Part shown: positions 20,673-28,849 of the stretch, piece after piece
Position numbering within the stretch: position 1 is the first letter of the stretch
Layout of the letters: every line of letters begins with the position of its first letter
From: Luteimonas panaciterrae
GTDB taxonomy: Bacteria; Pseudomonadota; Gammaproteobacteria; Xanthomonadales; Xanthomonadaceae
Direction: 5' to 3'
Length of the DNA: 64,000 bases
Assembly: GCF_020511115.1 (NCBI RefSeq)
Contig: NZ_JAJAVH010000001.1
Coordinates: 248,001 to 312,000 of the forward strand
Made by a program: the position numbers and the translations under genes
Notes under the pieces: generated by a model
The model's database searches: none
What the model was told of the DNA's origin: nothing
What the model saw: only the letters and a program-made list of their open reading frames with translations

Positions 20673-20862
20673 CGTCGAGCACTCCTGGTGAAAACCGGTT
20701 GCGAGAGATCGGCTCAGACGGCCTGATTGCCCGCTTTCACCATGACGACGAACGGTCGGATGCGAATTCGACACATGCCGAAGAAATTTTTTTCGTATGA
20801 GCGCGCTTCTTCAGAAGCGCGGGACTCGCGTTCGACCCGAAGCGGACGTCCGCAATCGGCCG

Positions 20863-22152
20863 TCAGGCGCCGGCACGCGCGGCCACGACCGGCGCCAGGG
20901 TTTCCAGCCAGCGCATCGCATGGCGCAGACAGGCCGTCGCGCGCATGCGGCGCAGCTGCGCGGCGACACCGGCGGTGACCGTCCAGGCATCGCGGCGCAC
21001 GAATCCGAGCACGATGCGCCAATCCTCGCTGGCCGGCCGCACGCAGGCCTGCGGTGGCAGCGCATCGCGCAGAGTGCCGCCGTAGCACGTCGCGAGCGCC
21101 TCGTCGAAAGGCTCCGCGAGCAGCGTGCCTAAACGTTCCCGCGAATCCTCGATGCCAAGTATGGCCGTGGGATCGCCACGCCCGGCCGGCATGTCGGTGG
21201 CGAGCACGGCCGTCGCACGCGACCACGACACCGCGCGGCGCTCCAGTTCGCTGTCCAGCAGCGCCGCGACCAGCAGCGGGTGATAACGCTGGAAGAAGCG
21301 CGGCGCGGCGCCATGTGGCGCGGGCAGGTCTTCCCACACCGAAAGATGTCCGTGCTGGTCCGCGCAGGCGCGCAGCACCGCGTTCGCGGTCCGCACCGCG
21401 GCGGTGGCGGGCATGTCGGTGAACAGCGCGCACAGCAGCAGTTCGGCCAGCAAATCGAGATCGCGCCGCCACAAGCACCACCACAACCCGCTTTCCAGCG
21501 TGTCGTGGATGTCCGCCGCGGCATAGTCGCGCGGCAGTGGATGTTGACCGAACTCGGTGAGGTAGAAGATGGCGTGCGTCAGCGCGTAGCCGTCGTCGAC
21601 CGTCAGCAGCGGCAGGAATGGCGAACGCGCCAGCCAGTGCATGGGCTGCGGTCCCGGATCGCCGCCCGACAATCCTTCGCCGAAGGCGACTTCCAGCGCC
21701 TGATAAGGACTGCGCTCGCAATGGGTGCCCAGCCCGGCTTCATGGACGGCGGAGGCGGCGATGCGGAATCCCGGCATGTCGTATCCGAGCGCCGCCAGGA
21801 ATCCATCGCCGAGCGCGAGCATCGGCAACCGCGACGGCTGCCATAGCATCGCCTCGAAGACGGCATCGCCGCGCAGGCGCGTCTCGGCCCAATCCAACAG
21901 CGGTTCGGCCTGCGAGCGCACGCGCGCCCACGCCGAGGCATTGCGCGCCACGCCCCAGCACAGCAGTGCGATCTCGCACGCGGCCTTGTCGGCGGCGCGC
22001 TCTCCCGGCGCGGATTCGCGCAGCGAGGAAAGATTCGCATGCAGATAGGAAAACACCGCGTCGACGCAGAACGCGCCGCGCAGCTTCGCCGTGCCTGGCA
22101 TGGACAGGACGGGCCGCGTCGGCCCGTCCTGCATCGCGACGCCGGATCGCAT
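20863..22152 (-). CDS. Uncharacterised helical protein (DUF6895-like), coupled to small peptide
   Basis: 429 residues from an ATG at 22152, two bases after the upstream peptide's TGA; a TTG at 22158 would instead overlap that stop. No signal peptide or membrane segment is seen. The protein is rich in Ala, Leu, Trp and Arg helices in repeating pairs, with motifs YALTHAIFYLTEFGQHPLP and DLLAELLLCALF that recall the DUF6895 type of alpha/alpha-toroid proteins, some of which are found in natural-product loci; this link is from memory and tentative. Tight coupling to the 82-residue gene implies a joint function, such as binding or modifying that peptide. No nucleotide- or metal-binding motif is evident. 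Confidence 0.7.
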   Translation of the reverse strand: MRSGVAMQDGPTRPVLSMPGTAKLRGAFCVDAVFSYLHANLSSLRESAPGERAADKAACEIALLCWGVARNASAWARVRSQAEPLLDWAETRLRGDAVFEAMLWQPSRLPMLALGDGFLAALGYDMPGFRIAASAVHEAGLGTHCERSPYQALEVAFGEGLSGGDPGPQPMHWLARSPFLPLLTVDDGYALTHAIFYLTEFGQHPLPRDYAAADIHDTLESGLWWCLWRRDLDLLAELLLCALFTDMPATAAVRTANAVLRACADQHGHLSVWEDLPAPHGAAPRFFQRYHPLLVAALLDSELERRAVSWSRATAVLATDMPAGRGDPTAILGIEDSRERLGTLLAEPFDEALATCYGGTLRDALPPQACVRPASEDWRIVLGFVRRDAWTVTAGVAAQLRRMRATACLRHAMRWLETLAPVVAARAGA

Positions 22153-22154
22153 GC

Positions 22155-22403
22155 TCAACCTTGCCGCAGCGCGCCGATTTCGGTGCGAACCAATTCCTTC
22201 AGCGCGGCGCGATCGAATTCGTCAAAGCGGCGCGGCCCTGGCCAGCGCCGGACGATCCAGCCATTGCCGCACCAGATATCCCACGGGTCCAGTCCGGACA
22301 GCGCCCCGCCCTTGACCATCGAGGCGAGGGTGACGTCGAGATTGAGCAGCTTGCCCTCGACGAGGTTCTGCACGTTGTTTTCGAGATCGTTGTTCCTGGG
22401 CAT
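22155..22403 (-). CDS. 82-residue peptide with Gly-Gly motif, possible precursor
   Basis: An excellent ribosome-binding site (AAGGAG, seven bases before the ATG at 22403) supports this short gene. The N-terminal 30 residues (NNDLENNVQNLVEGKLLNLD) are Asn/Leu-rich and helical. Then comes MVKGGALSG, a Gly-Gly pair at 32-33 like a peptidase leader site. A Trp-rich segment DPWDIWCGNGWIVRRW with one Cys follows, and a charged helical tail. It lies two bases before the start of the 429-residue partner. It could be a ribosomally made, modified peptide precursor, a bacteriocin-like peptide, or just a small subunit; no modifying enzyme of known type is adjacent. Function unknown. Confidence 0.65.
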   Translation of the reverse strand: MPRNNDLENNVQNLVEGKLLNLDVTLASMVKGGALSGLDPWDIWCGNGWIVRRWPGPRRFDEFDRAALKELVRTEIGALRQG

Positions 22404-22703
22404 GTGCCTACTCCTTGCGATGAAAGTCCGCTCTCGATCGAGGCGATCGCGCGGGGAAGAGAGCCGTCCCTGGCAATCGCGGCCGGCAGGGGAATGCCGT
22501 GCGCGATGTCCGAAGCCTTGGGTTCAATCGTTTGGGTCCGCGATGCGCCCTCACACCTATAAAACGGATTCGCTGGCGGGGAACTGACATGTCCGTGCCG
22601 GGGTTTTTTCGTGCCGACACGGCTCGCCCTGCCTTTGGTCACGTTTCCGCGGCGGCGCCGGCATGTCATCCTGAATCGATCGTCCCGCGCCGCGTCCGCC
22701 GTC
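22404..22703. other. Divergent promoter region
   Basis: The 300 bases between the divergent small-peptide and peptidase genes should hold both promoters. I see no convincing -35/-10 pair or operator. Translatable frames here are arginine-rich shadows without ribosome-binding sites. Confidence 0.35.
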
Positions 22704-24248
22704 ATGTCCCGCAAAACCAGAGTCGCCCTCGTCGCGCTATGCCTGCTCGCCTGGTTCGGGTACCGCTATGTGAACGAACATGCGCGGCCCGCGAAAAAGG
22801 GCGCTGCCGCCCAGACCGCGGCCACGCCGGTGCCGACGCGCATGTTCGGCCGCATCGCCTTCCAGCCGTGCACGCTGCCTTCGCCGACAGGTGCGCCAAG
22901 CGTGGAGGCGCAGTGCGGCAAGTTCGACGTCGCCGAGAATCCCGCGCTGCCGAAAGGCCGCAGGATCGCGCTCAACATCGCCTGGATTCCGGCGGTCGAC
23001 GACAATCGCGACATCTCCGATCCGGTGTTCATGCTCGCCGGCGGTCCCGGACAATCAGCGACGCGCAGCTACGCCATCGTGGCGCGGGCATTTCGCGAAG
23101 TGGGCAAGCATCGCGGCGTGGTCCTGATCGATCAGCGCGGCACGGGCGAGTCCAATCCGCTGATCTGCGATGCCCGCGATGACGAGACGCCGACCAGCCA
23201 CGGCCCGGACGCGGGTGCCACCGCGCGCACCGCGGCCGAACATTGCCGGGATGCCCTGTCCAAGCGTGCCGATCTGCGCTTCTACACCACCAGCGATGCG
23301 ATCCGCGATCTGGATGCGGTGCGCGCCGCGCTCGGCGTCGACAAGATCAACCTGCTCGGCATCTCCTACGGCACGCGCGTGGCGCAACAGTACGCGCGCC
23401 GTTATCCGCAGCACACGCGCACGCTGGTGCTGGATTCGGTGGCGCCGAACACGATCTATCTCGGCAACGATTTCGCGCGCAATCTCGAATCCGCGCTCGA
23501 TCTGCAGTTCGGTCAGTGCAGCCGGCTGCCGGACTGCGCGAAGCCGCTTGGCAATCCGCGCGAGCGCCTGAACACCTTGATGACGATGTTGCGGACGCAA
23601 CCGCCGCTGGTCACCTATCGCGACGCCAACACCGGCGAGAGCAAGCAGGAAACGCTCACGCCCGAGCACGTCGCCGCGCTCGCGCGCATGTACGCGTATG
23701 TGCCCGACGCGGCCGCGGTGCTGCCGTTGTTGCTCAACGAAGGCGCGAAGGGCCGTTACGACGGCTTGATGGCGCTGTCGAAGATGCTGGCCGACGATCT
23801 TTCCGACCAGATGGCCATGGGCATGCAGTTGTCGGTGATCTGCGCCGAGGATGCCGACGGCCTGCGCAGTGATCCGGCGATGGCCGGTTCCCTGCTCGGC
23901 AATGTGCTGATCTCGACGCTGCTCGCGCAATGCGAGGTCTGGCCGAAGGGACAGCGGCCAGCCGATTTCCATGCACCGCTGCGCAGCGACGTGCCGGCAT
24001 TGCTGCTTTCCGGCGAGCTCGATCCGGTGACGCCGCCAGCCTATGCCGAAGCCGTGGCGAAGACGCTGCCGAACGCGCGCACGCTGGTGTTGCGCGGCCA
24101 GGGCCACAACGTGATCGGCGCGGGCTGCATGCCCAAGCTGCTGGCGCAGTTCTTCGACAGCGCCGATGCGAAATCCCTGGACACGAACTGCCTGTCGACC
24201 CTGTCGTACACGCCGCCGTTCACCACTTTCAACGGATGGACGCCATGA
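22704..24248 (+). CDS. Alpha/beta hydrolase, tripeptidyl aminopeptidase-like (S33)
   Basis: 514 residues from the ATG at 22704, which begins a signal or anchor sequence (SRKTRVALVALCLLAWFGYRYV). The hydrolase core has the oxyanion motif GGPGQSATRSY, the DQRGTGESNPL segment and the nucleophile elbow GISYGTRVAQQYARRYP. A TAP-type C-terminal cap (TLLAQCEVWPKGQRPADFHAPLRSDVPALLLSGELDPVTPP, GQGHNVIGAGCMP) supplies the catalytic Asp and His. Such S33 enzymes remove N-terminal residues or tripeptides from peptides outside the cytosol. Its stop overlaps the start of the ABC ATPase (ATGA), so peptidase and transporter are co-expressed. Confidence 0.9.
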   Translation: MSRKTRVALVALCLLAWFGYRYVNEHARPAKKGAAAQTAATPVPTRMFGRIAFQPCTLPSPTGAPSVEAQCGKFDVAENPALPKGRRIALNIAWIPAVDDNRDISDPVFMLAGGPGQSATRSYAIVARAFREVGKHRGVVLIDQRGTGESNPLICDARDDETPTSHGPDAGATARTAAEHCRDALSKRADLRFYTTSDAIRDLDAVRAALGVDKINLLGISYGTRVAQQYARRYPQHTRTLVLDSVAPNTIYLGNDFARNLESALDLQFGQCSRLPDCAKPLGNPRERLNTLMTMLRTQPPLVTYRDANTGESKQETLTPEHVAALARMYAYVPDAAAVLPLLLNEGAKGRYDGLMALSKMLADDLSDQMAMGMQLSVICAEDADGLRSDPAMAGSLLGNVLISTLLAQCEVWPKGQRPADFHAPLRSDVPALLLSGELDPVTPPAYAEAVAKTLPNARTLVLRGQGHNVIGAGCMPKLLAQFFDSADAKSLDTNCLSTLSYTPPFTTFNGWTP

Positions 24249-24991
24249 TCGTCGCCGAACACCTGCGCAAGACCTTCAAGAGCAAGGCCGGTCCCGTGGT
24301 CGCGGTCGACGATGTCGGCTTCGAGGCGCGCGACGGCGAAATCACCGGCCTGCTCGGCCCCAACGGTGCCGGCAAGACTACGACGCTGCGCATGCTCTAC
24401 ACGCTGATGTCGCCGGAGCACGGGCGCGTGACGGTCGACGGTGGTGACGTCGCTCTCGATCCCGCCGCGGCACGACGCGCACTCGGCGTGCTGCCGGATG
24501 CGCGCGGCGTGTACAAGCGCCTCACCGCGCGCGAGAACATCCGCTACTTCGGCGAACTGCACGGCATGGATCGCGCCCAGATCGATGCGCGCACGCGCGT
24601 GCTGGCCGAAGCGTTGCAGATGGAGGATTTCCTCGATCGCCAGACCGAAGGCTTCAGCCAGGGCCAGCGCACCAAGACCGCGATCGCACGCGCGCTGGTG
24701 CACGATCCGCGCAACGTCATCCTCGATGAACCCACCAACGGTCTCGATGTGATGACCACGCGCGGCCTGCGTAACTTCCTGCGGCAGCTGCGCGAGGAAG
24801 GTCGCTGCGTGATCTTCTCCAGCCACATCATGCAGGAGGTGGCGGCGCTGTGCGATCGCATCGTGGTGATCGCGCACGGCCGCGTCGTCGCGCAGGGCAC
24901 ACCGGACGAGCTGCGCGCGCAGACGGCGGAAACCAATCTGGAAGATGCGTTCGTGAAACTGATCGGCTCCGACGAAGGGATGCTCGCATGA
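24245..24991 (+). CDS. natA: ABC transporter ATP-binding protein (NatA-like)
   Basis: 248 residues. Walker A LLGPNGAGKTTTLRML, signature variant FSQGQRTKTAIARALV, Walker B NVILDEPTNGLDVMTTRGLRNFL, and switch SSHIMQEVAAL match NatA, the ATPase of the Na+-exporting NatAB system. The start overlaps the peptidase stop and the end overlaps natB, each by ATGA, giving a three-gene coupled operon. The cargo (sodium, a peptide or another toxin) cannot be decided from sequence. Confidence 0.92.
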   Translation: MIVAEHLRKTFKSKAGPVVAVDDVGFEARDGEITGLLGPNGAGKTTTLRMLYTLMSPEHGRVTVDGGDVALDPAAARRALGVLPDARGVYKRLTARENIRYFGELHGMDRAQIDARTRVLAEALQMEDFLDRQTEGFSQGQRTKTAIARALVHDPRNVILDEPTNGLDVMTTRGLRNFLRQLREEGRCVIFSSHIMQEVAALCDRIVVIAHGRVVAQGTPDELRAQTAETNLEDAFVKLIGSDEGMLA

Positions 24992-26157
24992 AGTTCTTGC
25001 TGATCGTCTGTCTGAAAGAGCTACGCGAACTGGTGCGCGACCGCCGCACCTTGTTCCTGCTGCTGGTGATGGGGCCGCTGCTGGTCCCCGGCTTGATCAT
25101 CGGCATCGGCACGCTGGCGCAGAACCGCGCCAAGAGCCAGACCGAAAAGCCGCTCGCCATCCTCATGGTCGGCGCGGAACAGGCGCCGAACCTGATCGCC
25201 TTCCTCGCCAGCCAGGGCATTTCCCGCAAACCGATCACGGGCGATGCCGACGCGGCGATCCGCAATCAGGAAGAAGACGTCTACCTGCGCATCGGCGAGG
25301 ACTACGCCAACGACTGGCGCGGTGGAAAGCCGGCGCTGGTGGAGATCGTGCACGACAGCACGCGCAACGATGCCGCGATTCCCGTCTCGCGCGTGGAAGC
25401 GGCGCTGACGCTCTACAACGGCAAGGTCGCGGCGCTGCGACTGGTCGCGCGCGGCATCAGCCCGAGCGTGGCCGCGCCCCTGGCCGTCTCGCACAAGGAC
25501 CTGTCGACACCGGAGGCCCGGCGCAGCATGGCGCTGGTGTTCCTGCCCTATCTGCTGATCCTGAGCGCCTTCATCGGCGGTTCGCATCTGATCATCGACG
25601 CCACCGCCGGCGAGCGCGAACGCCAGTCATTGGAGCCGCTGCTGGCCACACCGGTTTCGCGCAGCGCCATCGTCAGCGGCAAGATGGCTGCGGCGTGCAT
25701 CGTCGGGCTGATCAGTTTGTCGCTGACGTTGCTCGGGCTGAAGGTCGGCACGTTGCTCGCGCCCGGCGTCGGCCGCGTGATGGACGTGAGCGGACCGGCA
25801 ATCGTGAAGATGCTGCTGATCCTGGTACCGATGCTGCTGATCGGAAGTTCGCTGCTCACCTACATCTCGGCCGGCTCGAAATCGGTGAAGGAAGCGCAGG
25901 GCCACATGCCGATCCTGATGCTGCTGCCGATGGTGCCGACGATCCTGTTGATGGTGAATCCGGTGCGCACGGAGTTGTGGCAGTACGTGGTGCCGTTCCT
26001 GGCGCAGAACCAGATCCTGCTGAAAGTGATCCGCAGCGAGATCATCGCGCCGCAGGAATGGGCGGTGTATTTCGCCGCGGGCCTGGGGCTCGCGGCCGTG
26101 CTGTGGTTCGCGGCGACGCGGCGGTATCAGCAGGAGCGGCTGGCGATCTCGGGTTGA
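24988..26157 (+). CDS. natB: ABC-2 permease (NatB-like)
   Basis: 389 residues. An N-terminal membrane segment (FLLLVMGPLLVPGLIIGIG) is followed by a large extracytoplasmic domain (about 45-180), then a cluster of five or six membrane helices starting near SMALVFLPYLLILSAFIGG. GERERQSLEPLLATPVSRSAIVSGKMAA is the ABC-2/NatB coupling-helix signature. Residues around KSVKEAQGHMPILMLLPMVPTI also match NatB. It partners the preceding ATPase and ends the operon. Confidence 0.9.
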   Translation: MKFLLIVCLKELRELVRDRRTLFLLLVMGPLLVPGLIIGIGTLAQNRAKSQTEKPLAILMVGAEQAPNLIAFLASQGISRKPITGDADAAIRNQEEDVYLRIGEDYANDWRGGKPALVEIVHDSTRNDAAIPVSRVEAALTLYNGKVAALRLVARGISPSVAAPLAVSHKDLSTPEARRSMALVFLPYLLILSAFIGGSHLIIDATAGERERQSLEPLLATPVSRSAIVSGKMAAACIVGLISLSLTLLGLKVGTLLAPGVGRVMDVSGPAIVKMLLILVPMLLIGSSLLTYISAGSKSVKEAQGHMPILMLLPMVPTILLMVNPVRTELWQYVVPFLAQNQILLKVIRSEIIAPQEWAVYFAAGLGLAAVLWFAATRRYQQERLAISG

Positions 26158-26207
26158 TGGCGAAACCCGAAGAAGTCGAAGCGTTCTCGGATCGGTTCGA
26201 TATGCTT

Positions 26208-26235
26208 CGTCATCCCCGCCTTCGCGGGAATGACG
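26208..26235. repeat. REP-like palindromic repeat
   Basis: An imperfect palindrome built on GTCATCCCCGCC, TTC and GCGGGAATGAC. It is one member of a family seen at 28.9, 29.5, 29.6, 48.8, 57.6-57.7 and 63.9 kb in this window, always between genes. Confidence 0.85.
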
Positions 26236-26238
26236 AGC

Positions 26239-26274
26239 AAAAAAACGAGAGCCGCGCATTTCTGCGCGGCTCTC
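26239..26274 (-). terminator. Intrinsic terminator of the TonB-C lipoprotein gene
   Basis: On the minus strand a perfect 12-bp stem (GAGAGCCGCGCA and complement, four-base loop) is followed by CG and a run of seven T, 25 bases past the stop codon at 26299. It also separates the REP-like repeat from the gene. Confidence 0.9.
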
Positions 26275-26298
26275 GATCTTCAAATCCTTTTCGAACGT

Positions 26299-27330
26299 CT
26301 ACTTGCTGGCGCTGAATCCGATCTTGCGCCGCGTCGTCACCGCCGTCGGCACCGGCTCGAAGCGCCAGCGCCTCACCGCCGCGACGGCTTCGCGATCAAA
26401 CACGCGTGGCGGATTCGCGCGCACGACGCGGGCACCGGTGACTGTTCCGTCGGTGCCGACCGTGAACTCGACCTCCACCTCGCCCGACTGCCCCGCGCGC
26501 AGGGCGTCCATCGGATAGCGCGGCTGCGGCGTGCTGACCGGACGCAGCGTCGGCGCGGCGGCGGATTCGGCTTCCGCCTTCGGTGCCGCGGCGGTGGGGG
26601 TCTGCTGCTCGCGCTGCGCGGCGGCCTGGCGTTCGGCTTCCCGTTGCGCCGCGGCCTTGCTTTCGGCTTCACGCTGCGCGGCGGCCTGACGTTCGGCCTC
26701 CTGCTGCGCGGCCAATTGCTGTGCCGCCTGCTGCTGTTGTGCCGCCTGTTGTTGCTGACGATCCTTTTCGAGCTGCGCCGCGCGTGCCTGTTCCTGTTCG
26801 GCGGTCAGCTTCTCTTCCTCGCCGCGCTTGGTCACCGCTTCCTGCGCGGCGGTGATGCTCGCCTTCAGGCGCGCCAGCGCGGGATGGCTCGGATCGGCCT
26901 TCTCGAGCAGGCTGTACAGACGCTGCGCCTCGGTGAAATCCTCACGATCACGGCTCTGCTCGGTGGCGATGACGGCCATCGGCAGCAGGTCGGTCAATGC
27001 GCTGGACGCGCCGGGATCGCCCGGCGCCTTGTCGCGCAGCGCCAGGTAGTACTCCATGGCGTTGTCGCCGGCGGGCGCATACAGACGGCTTTCCTGATAG
27101 GCCTTGGTGGCCTTGTCGCGCAGCGTATCGGCGTTCAGCGCCGCCACTTCCTGTGACACGGCTGGTGCCGGCGCGGCGGACGGTGCGGCGCCGGATGGCG
27201 TCGCGGTGCTTGCGGCATCTTCCTTCTTGCCGCAGGCGACGAGTGCAAGCATGAGGACGGCACCCGCCGTCATCCGTGCGCAGACCGTCCGATGTCGTCG
27301 CGTTCGTGGAACCATTCGTGGAGCAGGCAT
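26299..27330 (-). CDS. Lipoprotein with TonB C-terminal domain and coiled coil
   Basis: 343 residues; AGGGGG eight bases upstream supports the ATG at 27330. A lipoprotein signal ends at LVAC (Cys33, followed by GKK). A helical region with TPR-like pairs (ADTLRDKATKAYQESRLYAPAGDN...; TEAQRLYSLLEKADPSHPALARL) is followed by a long Gln/Ala/Glu coiled coil (about 165-245) with repeated EAERQAAAQRE units, then a TonB C-terminal domain (PRYPMDALRAGQSGEVEVEF...FDREAVAAVRRWRFEP). Ordinary TonB is held by an N-terminal helix in the inner membrane; a lipid-anchored TonB-C protein is unusual. It may be a TolA-like periplasm-spanning protein. Monocistronic. Confidence 0.8.
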   Translation of the reverse strand: MPAPRMVPRTRRHRTVCARMTAGAVLMLALVACGKKEDAASTATPSGAAPSAAPAPAVSQEVAALNADTLRDKATKAYQESRLYAPAGDNAMEYYLALRDKAPGDPGASSALTDLLPMAVIATEQSRDREDFTEAQRLYSLLEKADPSHPALARLKASITAAQEAVTKRGEEEKLTAEQEQARAAQLEKDRQQQQAAQQQQAAQQLAAQQEAERQAAAQREAESKAAAQREAERQAAAQREQQTPTAAAPKAEAESAAAPTLRPVSTPQPRYPMDALRAGQSGEVEVEFTVGTDGTVTGARVVRANPPRVFDREAVAAVRRWRFEPVPTAVTTRRKIGFSASK

Positions 27331-27496
27331 TTCTGTTATCCCCCTGGCGTGCCTTTGTGGCGCCTCCTAAGGACGCGATAGTAGCGCGTGTTTGTCAACC
27401 AGGTCCGGTTAGAACCGTGATCCGATCGCGCCACTCGCGCATTAACGTGACGGCTTGTCGCATGCGGCGCTAATGTCTTCGATACGCCAGCGCATG

Positions 27497-28849
27497 TCAC
27501 TTGCCGATGCAGAATGTGGAGAAGATATGGCCGAGCAGATCGTCGGGGACGACCCGGCCGGTGATCTCGCCCAGCGCATCGTGGGCGGCACGCAGCGACT
27601 CGGCGGCCAGGTCGAGCGTTTCCCCGGCGAGGGCCGTGCGCGCCATTGCCAGTTCGTCTCCGGCCCGGCGCAAGGCCTCCACCTGACGCGCGCGCGCCGT
27701 GAACGCGCCCTCGGCGTTTTCCGAACCGCCTTGCGCCCAGATCGCGCGCAGGCGCGCATGCAGCCGATCCAGACCGATGCCGGTGCGCGCCGAGACGTGA
27801 AGGACGTCCTGCGTGTCCGCGGGAGCCGCCTCCCCTTCCGCCCCCGGCAACAGGTCCGCCTTGTTGTGCAGCCACAGCTGCAGCGGCACGCCGGCGATCG
27901 CCGCCGCGACCGCGGCGCGGTCGGCTTCGGGTTGCCGCGCATCCAACACCGCGATCGCCAGATCCGCGCGTTCGAGTTCGGCATGCGCCCGGCGCACGCC
28001 CTCGCGCTCGATCGCATCCTCGGTCTCGCGCAGGCCGGCGGTGTCGACCAGGGTCAGCTCGACGCCGTCGATGCGGATCGTCTCGCGCAGCAGATCGCGC
28101 GTGGTGCCGGCGATGTCGGTGACGATCGCCCGTTCGCTCCCGGCCAACGCGTTCAGCAGCGAACTCTTGCCCGCGTTGGGCGGGCCGACGATGACCGCGT
28201 GCAGTCCATCACGCAGCTTCTGCCCGCGTTCGGCGCCGGTGAGCAGCGACGCGAGCGACTCGATCGCGTGATCGAGCCCCGTGCGCAGCTGCGTGCCACC
28301 GAGCGTGTCGAGCGGCTCGTCGGCGAAATCGATCGCGGCCTCCGTGTGCACGCGCAGTCGCAGCAATTCGGCAGCGAGGGCTTCGACACGGTTCGAGAAT
28401 GCGCCGTCGAGCGCGCGGCGGGCCGCGCGTGCGGCGCGGGTGTCGCTGGCAGCGATCAGATCGGCCACGGCCTCGGCCTGGGCGAGATCGAGCTTGCCGT
28501 TGAGGAAGGCGCGCTCGCTGAATTCGCCGGGGCGGGCGTCGCGTGCGCCCAGGGTGAGGCAGCGTCGCACCAGTTGCTGCAATACCGCCGGGCTGCCGTG
28601 TGCTTGCAGTTCGACCACGTCCTCGCCGGTGTAGCTGGCGGGGGCCTGGAACAGCAAGGCGATGCCGTCGTCGATGGTGGTGCCGTCGGCGTCGACGAAG
28701 CGGGCGTATTGGGCTTGTCGCGGAGTTAGTGGTTTGGCGGAGATTGCTTCACCGATTTCCCGCGCGCGTGGGCCGGAGAGGCGCACGATGCCGACGCCGC
28801 CGGCGCCTGGGGCGGTGGCGATGGCGGCGATAGTGTCGGTTGAGGCCAT
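27497..28849 (-). CDS. mnmE: tRNA modification GTPase MnmE
   Basis: 450 residues, standard MnmE. The N-terminal tetrahydrofolate-binding domain starts [23 protein letters not shown]. The G domain has [16 protein letters not shown] (P-loop), DIAGTTRD (G2/G3), DTAGLRET and the NKADLLPG specificity motif. The C-terminus is the invariant FCIGK with the catalytic Cys. With MnmG it adds the cmnm5/cmnm5s2 group to U34 of tRNAs. In related genomes it directly follows yidC; here nearly 800 bases of repeats intervene. Confidence 0.97.
   Translation of the reverse strand: MASTDTIAAIATAPGAGGVGIVRLSGPRAREIGEAISAKPLTPRQAQYARFVDADGTTIDDGIALLFQAPASYTGEDVVELQAHGSPAVLQQLVRRCLTLGARDARPGEFSERAFLNGKLDLAQAEAVADLIAASDTRAARAARRALDGAFSNRVEALAAELLRLRVHTEAAIDFADEPLDTLGGTQLRTGLDHAIESLASLLTGAERGQKLRDGLHAVIVGPPNAGKSSLLNALAGSERAIVTDIAGTTRDLLRETIRIDGVELTLVDTAGLRETEDAIEREGVRRAHAELERADLAIAVLDARQPEADRAAVAAAIAGVPLQLWLHNKADLLPGAEGEAAPADTQDVLHVSARTGIGLDRLHARLRAIWAQGGSENAEGAFTARARQVEALRRAGDELAMARTALAGETLDLAAESLRAAHDALGEITGRVVPDDLLGHIFSTFCIGK

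Noticed and set aside
22408-22620. 70-codon minus-strand frame before the small peptide gene
   Set aside because: Arg/Pro-rich, no SD, lies in the divergent promoter region.
23055-24107. 350-codon minus-strand open frame
   Set aside because: Antisense of the S33 peptidase, which has full catalytic motifs.
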